Assembly (NCBI RefSeq): GCF_017814945.1
Contig: NZ_JAGIPX010000038.1
Span: 20,475 to 84,474, forward strand
DNA: 64,000 bases
Direction of reading: 5' to 3'
Origin: Paraburkholderia sp. LEh10
Lineage (GTDB): Bacteria > Pseudomonadota > Gammaproteobacteria > Burkholderiales > Burkholderiaceae
In this document: in pieces, positions 44,937 through 54,684 of the stretch
Position numbering within the stretch: the stretch's first letter is position 1
Layout: the number at the start of each line of letters is the position of its first letter
Translations under genes and position numbers: made by a program
Notes under the pieces: model-generated
What the model saw: the letters and a program-made list of their open reading frames with translations, nothing else
The model's database searches: none
Told to the model about the DNA's origin: nothing

Positions 44937-44988
44937 GAGACTCCCCGAAGAGAAGGGGCGGATGCCCCTTCGTCCGTACTGCACTTTG

Positions 44989-46152
44989 TTAGAAAGTAAA
45001 ATTCACGATAGTCTTGCTTCCGCCCGTAATGTCGACGGCGGTCGATTGCGTGGCGCCCGAGGCCGCATCGGCTTCGATCGTGTACTGGCCCGGCGCCGCC
45101 GCTGCGTTCAGGCCGACGGGCAGCGTGCCGTTATACGCGCCGACCAGCGGTGCCGCGACGGGCAGGCTCGTCGTATAGATGCCCGTATCGAGGTTCGCAT
45201 TCGCCGATGCTATTTCATACGTACCCGTCGACGTGGTCTGGAGCGCGCGCAGGCTAGCATCCGCCGACGCCGTCACTGTGCCGCTCACGGTCTTCATCGT
45301 CGAGACGGGGAGTGTAATGGGTTGGCCTGCTGTTGACACGCGGGTCGTAGCGCCAACGACGACAGGTACCGACGTAATGATCCCCGTCGTCTCGTTGGGT
45401 TGCACGATCACGATGTCGTAGTTGCCGTTGGTCGAACTCTGGACAAGCGTCGAGAAAACGAAGTGACCCGTGCTGTCCGCCACTGTGCCGCTCACCACTT
45501 TGCCGTTCTGCTCGGCATACACGGTTGCTCCGGCTTCGGCTGCCGCGACGTAGCCGTCAATCAAGCCTGTGACGGTCGTGGGCGTGGCGGTGATCACGGG
45601 CTTCAGCGCATACGAGCCGTTGCCCTTCTGGACGACTGACTTGCAGGCGCTAAAGTCGAGCACGAGATCGACCGTCGAGTTCGCGGCCACGTCAAACGGA
45701 CGAATGATCTTTAGACCGCTTTGGGTCGCGCTCGGCGTCGCGAGCGGTTGTTCATTGGTCGTTCCCGACACGACGACCGAATTGGCCGCCGTGTTACCCT
45801 GGTTCTGGGCGAGCACGAGCCGCACCTGCTGATATTGTCCGGCGGGCAGCGTGGCCTGGCCGAGCGTCGCCATCGTGCCGTTTGTGAGCGAAAGGAGGTC
45901 TACCTTCTGGGGAGTAGCGAGCGTGATATTGGTCCATCCGCTGTCATTGTCGCCCGCGCTCGAGCTGGCGTTGATCCGCACCTCGCTCACCGTCACATAC
46001 ACATGGTCGAAGCCGCACGAGGGCGCATCAGTCATCCGGACGTTCACGGTGCCGGTCGGGGTGCCTCCGCCACTGCTACCCCCACCACCGCACGCCGCGA
46101 GGGCGATCGACGCGAAAATTGCGCAGGTTAAGGTTTTCCGCAAGCCGTTCAT
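44989..46152 (-). CDS. DUF4382-type lipoprotein
   Basis: 387 residues with a lipobox (SIALAAC, C21) and a GGGGSSGGG linker. Residues about 33-190 match the DUF4382 pattern: TGTVNVRMTDAPSCGFDHVYVTVSEVRI, then VDLLSLTNGTMATLGQATLPAGQYQQVRLVL and VDLVLDFSACKS. The C-terminal half is built of beta repeats rich in T, S, V and A, including GLIDGYVAAAEAGATVYA, like carboxypeptidase-regulatory domains. It is an outer-envelope lipoprotein of unknown function. The next gene on the strand is the small lipoprotein 52 bp away. Confidence 0.85.
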   Translation of the reverse strand: MNGLRKTLTCAIFASIALAACGGGGSSGGGTPTGTVNVRMTDAPSCGFDHVYVTVSEVRINASSSAGDNDSGWTNITLATPQKVDLLSLTNGTMATLGQATLPAGQYQQVRLVLAQNQGNTAANSVVVSGTTNEQPLATPSATQSGLKIIRPFDVAANSTVDLVLDFSACKSVVQKGNGSYALKPVITATPTTVTGLIDGYVAAAEAGATVYAEQNGKVVSGTVADSTGHFVFSTLVQSSTNGNYDIVIVQPNETTGIITSVPVVVGATTRVSTAGQPITLPVSTMKTVSGTVTASADASLRALQTTSTGTYEIASANANLDTGIYTTSLPVAAPLVGAYNGTLPVGLNAAAAPGQYTIEADAASGATQSTAVDITGGSKTIVNFTF

Positions 46153-46646
46153 TCAACACCTGTTTGATTTGTTCGAGGTTCGCGAAGGATACGTTTGCCG
46201 GAGCGAAAACTATTTATGATTTTGTAACAGATCGCAACATTCGGACCGAACCTGGCGCGTATGGACAGGTGGGCGTCCGATTTGACGAGCCGTGTTGCAC
46301 CGCATTAGCACTGGCCGGTGCGCCGTTCCCTTTGATTTTTGGTGGCGCCGCTGTGGAAGCGCCCGCAGTCATCAGCGGTCTGCGCTAGTCGGTGACGAGT
46401 CCTGGCCATCGTCCCCGTGCCCGTTAGCCACGCATGCCGCGCTTGCGCGGAGAGCTATGCGGGCAGCGGATGGTAGGCGTCATCGGATGCTCACATTAAC
46501 GCAGGAAGACTGGCCTGGTCGCCCGAAACGTTGCAAAGTGGCCTTCTGTCTGGAGTTCACTCGGTGAGCGAATCTGCGGTATTCGAAACAACCCGATAAC
46601 AAGACACGGCGAGCCGTCTCCGAATATTCTCTGATGGAGAAGCGCG
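46153..46646 (+). other. Gene-free stretch
   Basis: About 490 bases with no supported gene; it probably contains the divergent promoters of the DUF4382 lipoprotein and the lipocalin-like gene. Confidence 0.4.
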
Positions 46647-47159
46647 ATGAGACAAATAAGCCTTTTAACGGGTCATACTTTTGCGATCTTGCTGGGTATG
46701 ACAATTTCATACACGGACGTAGCCGCCCAAACCGGGACGCTGAAGGAACAGGTGGTTGGAACGTGGGCCTACGTATCGGTCGATACGGTGCAGCCAGACG
46801 GCAGTCGGCAGCCCATGTACGGTACCAATCCGCAGGGGCTCGCGGTCTTCGACGGGAGCGGCCACTACATCCTGATGACATCTCGCGCGGATATTGTGAA
46901 ATTTGCGTCCGCTAACCGAATGGAGGGTACGCCGGAGGAAAACAAGGCCGTGGTGCAAGGAATGATCGCTCACTTCGGCACCTATACAGTGAACGAGGCT
47001 GACAAGATCATCACGTTCCATGTTGCCAACAGTTCGTTTCCGAACTGGAATGGCGCCGAGCAGAAGCGACCTTTCACTATCAGTGGAGACCAACTTAAGT
47101 GGACGACTCCGGCTTCAAGCGGCGGCACGGCCGAGGTGGTCCTGCGGCGGCTGAGATGA
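46647..47159 (+). CDS. Lipocalin-like domain protein, secreted
   Basis: 170 residues from ATG 46647 behind GGAG. After a signal peptide (ending near TDVAAQ), the mature part has VVGTWAYVSVDTVQPDGSRQ, GLAVFDGSGHYILMTSRAD, and FGTYTVNEADKIITFHV, the pattern of bacterial lipocalin-like (Lipocalin_5) proteins, which are beta barrels of unknown ligand. A segment near its end, NWNGAEQKRPFTI, recurs at 47485 in a broken copy. Confidence 0.82.
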   Translation: MRQISLLTGHTFAILLGMTISYTDVAAQTGTLKEQVVGTWAYVSVDTVQPDGSRQPMYGTNPQGLAVFDGSGHYILMTSRADIVKFASANRMEGTPEENKAVVQGMIAHFGTYTVNEADKIITFHVANSSFPNWNGAEQKRPFTISGDQLKWTTPASSGGTAEVVLRRLR

Positions 47160-47319
47160 TGCCTGAGCGATCAATTGAGCAACCCATAACCAAGATGGCC
47201 GCATCGAGTACCGGGCAGTCGGTGTAACAGCCGGATGGCCGCTGTGCGTTGGAAACAGCCGTCGTACCGACGCTGCCACGAATGGCTGGAGAGGGTCGTT
47301 CACGGTGCCTTCATTGCTG

Positions 47320-47484
47320 GCGGCCTGCGCAGCTGCAAAGGCCACCTTGACCGTTTTTCCCGTGATCTCCTGCCACCTGTCGCGCGCGCCCTGCCGCCTA
47401 CGCGCGCTCCTGCTCGTTGGCGGGCGCGACGCGCACCGCGAGCAAATGTCCCAGCGTGTCGACTGCAATATGGACCTTGCTGCC
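47320..47484 (-). pseudogene. IS5-family transposase remnant
   Basis: The minus strand encodes SKVHIAVDTLGHLLAVRVAP followed by ANEQERA, a stop, and then in another frame a segment EITGKTVKVAFA. These are adjacent blocks of IS5-type DDE transposases. Only about 55 codons remain, with a stop and a frameshift. Its right edge (47484/47485) abuts the lipocalin fragment without any linker. Confidence 0.72.
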
Positions 47485-47565
47485 AGTTGGAACGGTGTCG
47501 AGCAGAAGCGGCCGTTTGCTGTAAATGATCAATTACCCTGTTGGTCGGACCGTTGGAGGCGTTAA
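47485..47565 (+). pseudogene. Fragment of a second lipocalin-like gene
   Basis: The plus strand reads SWNGVEQKRPFAVNDQLP, matching NWNGAEQKRPFTISGDQL of the intact lipocalin-like gene 450 bp to the left, at both protein and DNA level. Only some 20 codons are related. It is probably the leftover of a tandem duplicate cut by the IS5-type element. Confidence 0.6.
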
Positions 47566-48183
47566 GGCGCGGTAGTCCGGGTCGCGCTTGTGCGCTCGAA
47601 ACGGTCGCCCCTGGGTGAGCACAAGGCGGCCAAGTCGACGCGGTTGCCAATGCGTCGATGGCGGCTGGACAGTCGCAATGATCTTAACTTGTCGAAGTCG
47701 CTCGATGGACGCAGCCCGTGCTTCTGGACTGGATTCGCTGCTACGGGCGGTTCCGGCCATCTGCGCTTCGCGGGACCTTTTGTACATTGCATTCGTTCAT
47801 TGTGCGTGGCTCAGCGCAAGACAGGTTCACTGGCAGCTGACCGCCGGTTGCGCCGGATTCGTCACCTCTCGATTGTCCTGTGAATCGGCGGCTTTGCGGC
47901 CTATAACATAACGGCAGCACGACTCTTATTGGCCTGCGGACGTACAACGTCCTGTCACCAGCGCACGCATTGCGCACCGTTCTGCACCGCCCGGTACCAG
48001 CCCCGCGTCGTCGCACTCGTAATCATCTAACAGGTTCGGCTTGCGTCACCGAGCGTGCCTGCAGCCGATTTTTGATTTACTCGCCTAAGCGGCGTTCGCG
48101 TTGACGCAGAATGGCCATTTGGTGCGAAGTCAGCAAGGAGCCAGAAAAAGTTCGGCAACTTGCGCATGAATCATGGAGCTGAA
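47566..48183. other. Gene-free stretch with likely transposon debris
   Basis: About 620 bases with short open frames on both strands, none with family features. Given the neighbours, it is probably debris of mobile elements, but I cannot identify parts of it. Confidence 0.35.
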
Positions 48184-48438
48184 ATGAACTCACGGCTTGT
48201 TTTGGCGGCGGGCGCGGCTTGCCTGTTCGCGGTGGCAGGAACGGTACACTCCCAAGGTACACAGCAAGGAGCGCAGACATCCGCCCAGCCAGGGATGCAA
48301 CAGAACGCAAATACGCCTGCCCAGCCTGTTATTGACACGTCGTATGGCGGAACGCCAGCCACCCGAAGTGCAACGGGTGGCATCCGTTCATCGTCCTGCA
48401 CTCCAAAACCTCAATGCGACGTCTTTTTCGGCAATTAA
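48184..48438 (+). CDS. Small secreted protein (84 aa), relative of the 18163 gene
   Basis: ATG 48184 follows GGAG by six bases. A signal peptide (LVLAAGAACLFAVAGTVHS) is followed by a Q/T/P-rich stretch and the end SSCTPKPQCDVFFGN. The 18163 gene has the same order: signal peptide, Q/P-rich part, two cysteines 5-6 apart and a terminal FG-N/S. I take them as members of a small family of unknown function. Confidence 0.65.
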   Translation: MNSRLVLAAGAACLFAVAGTVHSQGTQQGAQTSAQPGMQQNANTPAQPVIDTSYGGTPATRSATGGIRSSSCTPKPQCDVFFGN

Positions 48439-48635
48439 GCAGGAGCGCAGCCAGAGAGAGCGTCACCGCCGCGACTCATTGACCAACGAGCCCTCCCGCA
48501 ACGCGGCGAAAAGTCGCTCGCAAACACCTTAACGCTTCCGCGCAGAAGGCGACGAGCGACGCGGGGCTTTTTGAAAGGCCCGGTGAGGCGCTACATTTGC
48601 GCAGCCGAGACCACGCAATCGACGGGAGGCGAATC

Positions 48636-49004
48636 ATGAGATCAATTCTCAGTCGTGTCGGCCGTCCCTTCGCCGTTGCTCATAGCACGTTCGTAGCCTT
48701 GCTGTTAGCTGCGACATCTGCCGAATCCGCATGTCCGGATTATGTCGCCTTGCCCTCAGGCACCGTCTTCAACCTTGCTGCTCTAATCGCAGATGCCGGG
48801 TCCCCGGATGGCGCTCTCAGACAAGCGCGAAGTGCGGTTGCAAAAGTAAGTGCATACGGTGGTTGCCTCCCGTCAGAGGAGCTGGCTGCATGTGAGGAAA
48901 CATTGGCGGTTGCGCGGAAAGCCATCGTCGCGTTGGAAACGTGTGTCGCGTCGGACTCGCCGTCCGGGAAGGTGCAAATGAATCAGCGAGATGCGTCGAA
49001 ATAG
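48636..49004 (+). CDS. Secreted hypothetical protein (122 aa)
   Basis: ATG 48636 has GGGAGG seven bases upstream. The signal peptide ends near SAESACPD. The mature part has four cysteines (ACPDY, GGCLPSEEL, AACEETL, ETCVAS) and a helical ALRQARSAVAKVSAYG stretch, suggesting a small disulfide-bonded helical protein. No family recognised. Confidence 0.62.
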   Translation: MRSILSRVGRPFAVAHSTFVALLLAATSAESACPDYVALPSGTVFNLAALIADAGSPDGALRQARSAVAKVSAYGGCLPSEELAACEETLAVARKAIVALETCVASDSPSGKVQMNQRDASK

Positions 49005-50525
49005 ACTAAGCGTTCATGCGTTGACAGCCAGGCTATATCTTTCCACAGCGCACATTGCCACCCGTAGATGTTCCCGCAACCCCCGATACAGGTCGGCCTT
49101 CGCCTGAAGGGGGACGGCGGGGACCCATTATGCGACGGCTCTCGTCCCTATCTGACTTGTTCGGCTACTGGCATAACTTCACGTCCACGACCTGACCGCC
49201 AATCGAAATTCGCGAGCTTTGGGCCTGCTAGTAGCTCCTTGTTCCAGTTTCCATTGGGACAGGTGGCATCGGCCAGTAAGTCCTGAGTGGGATACGGAAA
49301 ACCCGTATCCCATTGGAAAGTTAGTGGCAAGGCTCCAGCAGAAACGTTGTCACCTATCGGCGTGCTGAAGGAAGCCGATGCCGGGCATGAAGGTAGCAGC
49401 TATGCCCCGAGCACGGCATATTGGATCCGACAATCAGTCAATGAAAGATCACATCGTTGGACGATATCGCGGGTATGTCATTGAAGCACGGCATAGAGAG
49501 GTGCCCGACCCGTTTGGTCGACGAAGTCTCACTGAGATACCGGGTCACTTGGTCGGTGCGTATGAAGACTTCAAAGCAACCGGTCGCCGGTGTCGTTATC
49601 GATCCTCTTACGTATGATTCGGAGAGCGTCGCCCTGACTTCCGTCGACCGCAGGGCGCGCGCCTTTATCGATGTCATGCTGACGGGTAGCAACGAGCATA
49701 CGACAAGCGGTCTGCCTCAGTTGTAAGCGGCTGGCACGTTGTGTCCCGACGATAACGGCCAAAGCCGATCATCTCTGCTCGCACGCGGGGAGTCGCACTG
49801 TGCATGTCCGTACTGGCTGGGCGATTCTGAAAAAAATGCGATCCGAAGGGCGCGATGCAAGGACGTCTCATCAGGAGGATTACACTTCGCCTTCATTTTG
49901 TGAGTTGTTTCGCGTTGGGCTTGTTGTCTTGATAACACTTGGCGAGAAGACGATTTTAGCTCCGCGCCTTTGGATCCCTTCTGCATGCGCAGCCTTCAGC
50001 AAAATTCGCGGATTGAGAATAGTGATTCGCATCCGCATAAGGGCCGCGAGGGTCAGCGTAGGCTGCCGGACAGTATCAGCAGATAAGGCCCGTTCTCGCG
50101 CAGAATCGGGGCAATACGGATAGCCGAGGCTCCGCACGGTTTGCTTAAGCTCGCCGATACGTGCCTCCGCAATGCATGGAAGTGAGTAACGACCGAGGCC
50201 GAAATCGGCGGCTGCGCGTTCATTTCTAGTACTGAGTGAATGGCCGATTTGGGCTAGGCGGAGCATTCAAGCAGGCATTGATGGATGGGCATCACAGTCC
50301 AGCTTACATCCGGCGACACAGAGTGGCCGTCAACATCATGGTTTGCCCCGGACAGTTTGGTTCGGCGACGAACAGATTGCGCCATCGAAAACCAATAAGG
50401 TAGTGACGTACCTTTCATTCTGATAATCGTAGCGCCGCAAGCGGCGGGTATCAACGGCACCTCCAAACTCGCGTCTTCGCGGTGTCGACGCTGAGCAGTG
50501 CTTGCGCATTACCGAAGATCTGATT
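49005..50525. other. Long gene-poor stretch before the A-T-TE synthetase
   Basis: About 1.5 kb in which I find no certain gene. The only candidate is the frameshifted small gene at 49441. GC content is visibly lower than in the synthetase that follows. It probably includes the promoter of that gene, but none is distinct. Confidence 0.4.
49441..49726 (+). pseudogene. Possible frameshifted small gene
   Basis: ATG 49441 starts MKDHIVGRYRGYVIEARHRE, which looks like a coding start; a second frame continues with PVAGVVIDPLTYDSESVALT and DRRARAFIDVMLTG to 49726. Joined by one shift they would give a compact protein of about 90 residues. Family unknown; the joining is my guess. Confidence 0.28.
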
Positions 50526-53500
50526 ATGAAATATCTCGGGCGCCAAGGCTCCGCCGAACGCGTTATGTTCGTGCCGACCGGAAGATGCATCGCGGTATCG
50601 CGAATGAGTGAGTTCACGGCGGCACTCAAAGCACACACCGGCCTGTTGCTGACCGACTACGCGAAGCTGCACGCGTTCTCGGTCCGCGAGTACCGGACTT
50701 TCTGGCGATTTTTTCTTGACTGGTGTGAAGACATCGATCACGGTGGCGATACCGAACCGGTCTGCGTCGGCGACAGCTGCGAGCACGCCACCTTTTTCCC
50801 GCGCGTCGAGCTTAACTATGCGGACAACCTGCTCAACCTGAGGGTCGCCGGCGCCGATGCGCCGGCGCTGTGCGAATGCCACCCCGGCGGGCTACGGGTG
50901 CAGATCACGCGCGGCGAGCTGCGCGAGCGCGTCGTGCGTCTTGCCAGCGCGCTCGAACGCCTGGGCGTGCTCAAGGGCGATCGGGTCGCAACGGTGATGC
51001 ACAACGACGCGCAGGCGGTGGTCACTGCGTTAGCCGTCGCGGCGATCGGCGCCACGTTGTCGAGCGCCTCGCCGGAGATGGGCGCCGACGCGCTGCTCGA
51101 CCGCTTCGCGCCGCTCTCGCCACGCCTGCTGTTTGCACACACCGCAAGCCGGGGCTTCAATACAGGCCGCACGCCAGCGGATAAGGTCGCGCAGCTGGCG
51201 GCCGCATTGCCCTCGCTCGAGGGTATTGTCTTTCTCGATGACGGGCCGGTGCCGGACAACGTCACGCTGCCGGTTCATTCGTTGAGCACGCTGATCGCCC
51301 AGGCTGATCCGACGAACTTCGTCTGGCGGCGCTTTCCGTTCAACCAGCCGCTCTTCATCATGTTTTCGTCGGGTACCACCGGCAAGCCGAAATGCATCGT
51401 TCATGGCGCCGGCGGCACGCTGCTGGAACATCTGAAGGAACACCGGCTCCATACTGACCTGCGCCCAGGCGACAAGCTCTACTTCCATACCAGTTGCGCG
51501 TGGATGATGTGGAACTGGCAGTTGTCGGCGCTCGCGTCCGGGGTCGAGATCGTCACGTACGACGGCCCGCTGGCGTCCGTCGTTACGTTGTGGCAGCTGG
51601 TCGCCAGCGAGCGGGTGAGCATGTTCGGCACGAGCCCCGCTTACCTGAAGATGTGCGAGCAGGCGGGCCTCGAGCCTGCACGGCAATTCGACCTGTCAGC
51701 GTTGCGCACGATGATGTCGACGGGCGCGGTGCTTTACGACCGGCAATACCACTGGGTACGCGAGCATGTCGGCGACCTGCCGCTGCAGTCGATCTCCGGC
51801 GGAACCGATATCATCGGCTGCTTCGTGCTTGGTAATCCTGATCTTCCCGTCCGGGTCGGTGAGGCGCAATGCAAGAGTCTGGCGCTCGACGTGCAGGCGT
51901 GGCAGGACGGCGCGCCCGCACGCGGCGTCGGCCAACTGGTCTGCGCGAATCCGTTCCCGTCGCGACCGCTCGGATTTTTCGGCGATGCGGACGGCTCATC
52001 GTTTCATAAAGCCTATTTCAAGGCGAATCCGGGTGTCTGGACACATGGCGACCTGATCGAGTTCTCGACACAAGGTTCTGCGCGCATGCATGGCCGATGC
52101 GACGGCGTGCTGAACGTGGGCGGCGTCAACGTGGGTCCTGCGGAGATCTACCGCGTACTGAACGACATCCCCTGCATCCGTGACGCGATGGTCGTCGATC
52201 GGCGCGCGGCGTCCACTTCAGAGCCCGGGCGGGGCGCTGTGCCGATGACGGGCGGGCCCGGGCACTCGCGCGAGCGCTGCATTGTTCTGCTGGTCGTGCT
52301 GCAGGACGGCGTCGCACTCACCGTCGCGCTGCAGTCGCAGTTGCGCCGCGACCTCGCGCGCCGCGCGTCGCCGGCGCACGTGCCGGACGTGATCCTGGCG
52401 GTCGATGCGTTGCCGGTCACCCACAGCGGCAAGCCGTCCGAAGCCGCTGCGCGCGATGCGATCAACGGGCTGCCGGTTGCCAACGCGGCGGCGTTACGCA
52501 ACCCCGAGTGTCTCGACGCGATCCGCCTGCATCCAGCGCTGAATCTCGCGATGCGCACGATGCCGTCGCCCGGCACCACCCGCGAGGCGCTTGAGCGTTA
52601 CCTGCAGGCGCTATGGGAGAGCCTGTTCTGCTTCAGCCCGATCGCTTGCGACGACGATTTCTTCGATCTGGGCGGTGATTCGCTGCTCGCCGCCGAACTG
52701 GTGACGCATGTGCAGCAGACGACCGGTCACGCGATTTCGCTCGCGACGCTGCTTACCGCACCGACCATCGCCCGGCTTGCCGACGCAATCGTCAATGGCG
52801 CGCCCGACGCTCCGTCGGAATCGCTGGTGCTGATGCGCGCTGGAACGGGCAGGCCGCTGTTCGTCGCGCATAGCGTCACCGGATCGGTGATGGAATGTCG
52901 CGCGCTGATCGGCGCGTTGGGGAGCACCCGGCCGGTCTACGGACTCATCACCCGTCAACTCGGAGGCATTGAGGCTCCGCTACAGGATGTCGCCGAGATG
53001 GCGCGCGGCTATGTCGAGCAGATACGCATCGTGCAGCAACACGGGCCGTACGCGCTGTTCGGCTACTCGTTCGGCGGACTGATCGCAATGGAGATCGCGC
53101 AGCAACTGCATCGCGCGGGCGAGAAGATCGAATTGCTGTGCATGCTCGACACGTACGTGCACGAACATTGTCTGCCGTGGAATGCGTGGCTGCGTCATCA
53201 GGCGGGCTACGTCGCACGGCAATGGCAGATGCTGTATGAGATGCCGGCTGCGCAGCGCAGACTATTCGTGCGCGGCAAGTTTGCTGGCGCGCTCGACCGC
53301 GTGCGACTGCGGCTCGGCCGCACTGCAAGCAAGCCCACGCCTGATGCAGTCGGGCTCCCTGCCGTGCAGCAGCGCGTGCGCGCGATCATGCGGGTCGCAA
53401 TGACGCGGTACCGGCCGCGGCAATATCGCGCCGGACCGATTCTGTATATCGATGCGCTGACTCCGCTGTTGAACCGCCCCGATCCAATGCCATTGTTGCG

Positions 53501-53660
53501 ACATGTCGCGCGCGCCGGGCTGAAGGTCGTCGAGGTCGAAGGAGGTCACGGCGACATGATCGTCGAGCCGTATATGCTGGCGGTCGTACGGGCGCTCGAC
53601 GACGCGTTGCGCGGCGACACGCCGTCACAACCGTCATCGACCGCCAGTCTGCGTACCTGA
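50526..53660 (+). CDS. A-T-TE synthetase with an acetoacetyl-CoA-synthetase-like activation domain
   Basis: 1044 residues from ATG 50526; the start is uncertain because no strong ribosome site is seen and an ATG at 50604 also fits. Residues 1 to about 660 match acetoacetyl-CoA synthetases: FPRVELNYADNLL, the P-loop FSSGTTGKPKCIVHGAGGTLLEHLKEH, CAWMMWNWQLSALASG, RCDGVLNVGGVNVGPAEIY, and catalytic lysine in THSGKPSEAA. Residues about 690-770 are a carrier domain (DDFFDLGGDSLLAAEL, serine near 718). Residues about 780-1030 are a type I thioesterase (ALFGYSFGGLIAMEI, serine near 848; late histidine in VEGGHGDMIVEP). It should activate a carboxylic (perhaps beta-keto) acid, tether it and release or condense it. 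No other biosynthetic genes accompany it. Confidence 0.9.
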   Translation: MKYLGRQGSAERVMFVPTGRCIAVSRMSEFTAALKAHTGLLLTDYAKLHAFSVREYRTFWRFFLDWCEDIDHGGDTEPVCVGDSCEHATFFPRVELNYADNLLNLRVAGADAPALCECHPGGLRVQITRGELRERVVRLASALERLGVLKGDRVATVMHNDAQAVVTALAVAAIGATLSSASPEMGADALLDRFAPLSPRLLFAHTASRGFNTGRTPADKVAQLAAALPSLEGIVFLDDGPVPDNVTLPVHSLSTLIAQADPTNFVWRRFPFNQPLFIMFSSGTTGKPKCIVHGAGGTLLEHLKEHRLHTDLRPGDKLYFHTSCAWMMWNWQLSALASGVEIVTYDGPLASVVTLWQLVASERVSMFGTSPAYLKMCEQAGLEPARQFDLSALRTMMSTGAVLYDRQYHWVREHVGDLPLQSISGGTDIIGCFVLGNPDLPVRVGEAQCKSLALDVQAWQDGAPARGVGQLVCANPFPSRPLGFFGDADGSSFHKAYFKANPGVWTHGDLIEFSTQGSARMHGRCDGVLNVGGVNVGPAEIYRVLNDIPCIRDAMVVDRRAASTSEPGRGAVPMTGGPGHSRERCIVLLVVLQDGVALTVALQSQLRRDLARRASPAHVPDVILAVDALPVTHSGKPSEAAARDAINGLPVANAAALRNPECLDAIRLHPALNLAMRTMPSPGTTREALERYLQALWESLFCFSPIACDDDFFDLGGDSLLAAELVTHVQQTTGHAISLATLLTAPTIARLADAIVNGAPDAPSESLVLMRAGTGRPLFVAHSVTGSVMECRALIGALGSTRPVYGLITRQLGGIEAPLQDVAEMARGYVEQIRIVQQHGPYALFGYSFGGLIAMEIAQQLHRAGEKIELLCMLDTYVHEHCLPWNAWLRHQAGYVARQWQMLYEMPAAQRRLFVRGKFAGALDRVRLRLGRTASKPTPDAVGLPAVQQRVRAIMRVAMTRYRPRQYRAGPILYIDALTPLLNRPDPMPLLRHVARAGLKVVEVEGGHGDMIVEPYMLAVVRALDDALRGDTPSQPSSTASLRT

Positions 53661-54684
53661 ACGCTCGCGCCGCGCCATGTCGAATGACCGCATTGAGATT
53701 GCGGGAGTCGAGGGCTGAAAGTCCGTCCCGGGCAATATGCGCGGTACGCGCATGAAATGGGAACGGCACCAGGCGCATCGAAACGGCGACTCGATCACGT
53801 TGGCGTTGACGATTTAGGGCGTTTCGCCGCGACATTGCGGACAATGTGTTTCGAACGGCTGTTGATGCGCTGGACAACGATGTACATCTTCAAGCTGATG
53901 CAGCACACTGTGGTAGCCATGGGCCGTGCACAGTCGGCAATACCGGAAAGCCGGGTGATACCTTGCCTTTCGGAAGCAGTGTCGAGTCCATATTGCGGTG
54001 CGGGCGCTGCTCTACACGCACGCTCAGGCGTCACCTTCACGTCGCCGTCTTGCTGTTCACCGCAGGTGAGACGGAGTTCCTTCAAAGGTTCGCAGCCAGG
54101 CAGACTCGAGGAGCGCGCTTGCGCGGCAAGCCGCATCTTCGTGTCGGCTTATAAGTCACGCTCTTTCGCGATCCAGGTCTGGCCAGCACACATCGGGTGC
54201 TGAACGGGAAGGGTTCAGTTGGTCACCGACTTCTCGGTGCGCAGGGGCTCTCGCGGCAGGCGACGACAGTGGGCTCGTCCCACTTCATCAAGGGGGAGCC
54301 GCTTACCGCGCTCGTGATTTTGACGCGTCGGCGGCCGTGGTCCATTTACTGGACCGTCTTCTTCCTCTCACGGACCGCCCGATCAGATGCCGCGTAGCCC
54401 TCCAGGTGCAGCCTGGCGCCTCCAGCAGCGCCGCCATGGAAAGCTGTGGAAGCTTGAGTGCGATCATGTCGCCGTATACACAAGCGGCCAACCTGTGTCC
54501 AGCCAAGAAGGCTGGAGACCCGAAAAACTCGCGCTCCGTAATGGCGTCATTCTGGCATCACCACCCTCAGCGCGACCAGCAATGCTGCGCTTTTCTCGGG
54601 GCTGGGTGTCTTCATGTGAGTTTTTATATTCCTCTGCTGCGCTTAAAAGCAGATTGGCGGTTCTCCGCGGAAGGTCTGGCAGCC
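53661..54684. other. Gene-poor stretch
   Basis: About 1.0 kb between the synthetase and the converging ftrC-like gene. Several open frames exist but none shows a family pattern or a ribosome site. The ferredoxin gene (ftrD) expected beyond ftrC is not here. Confidence 0.35.
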
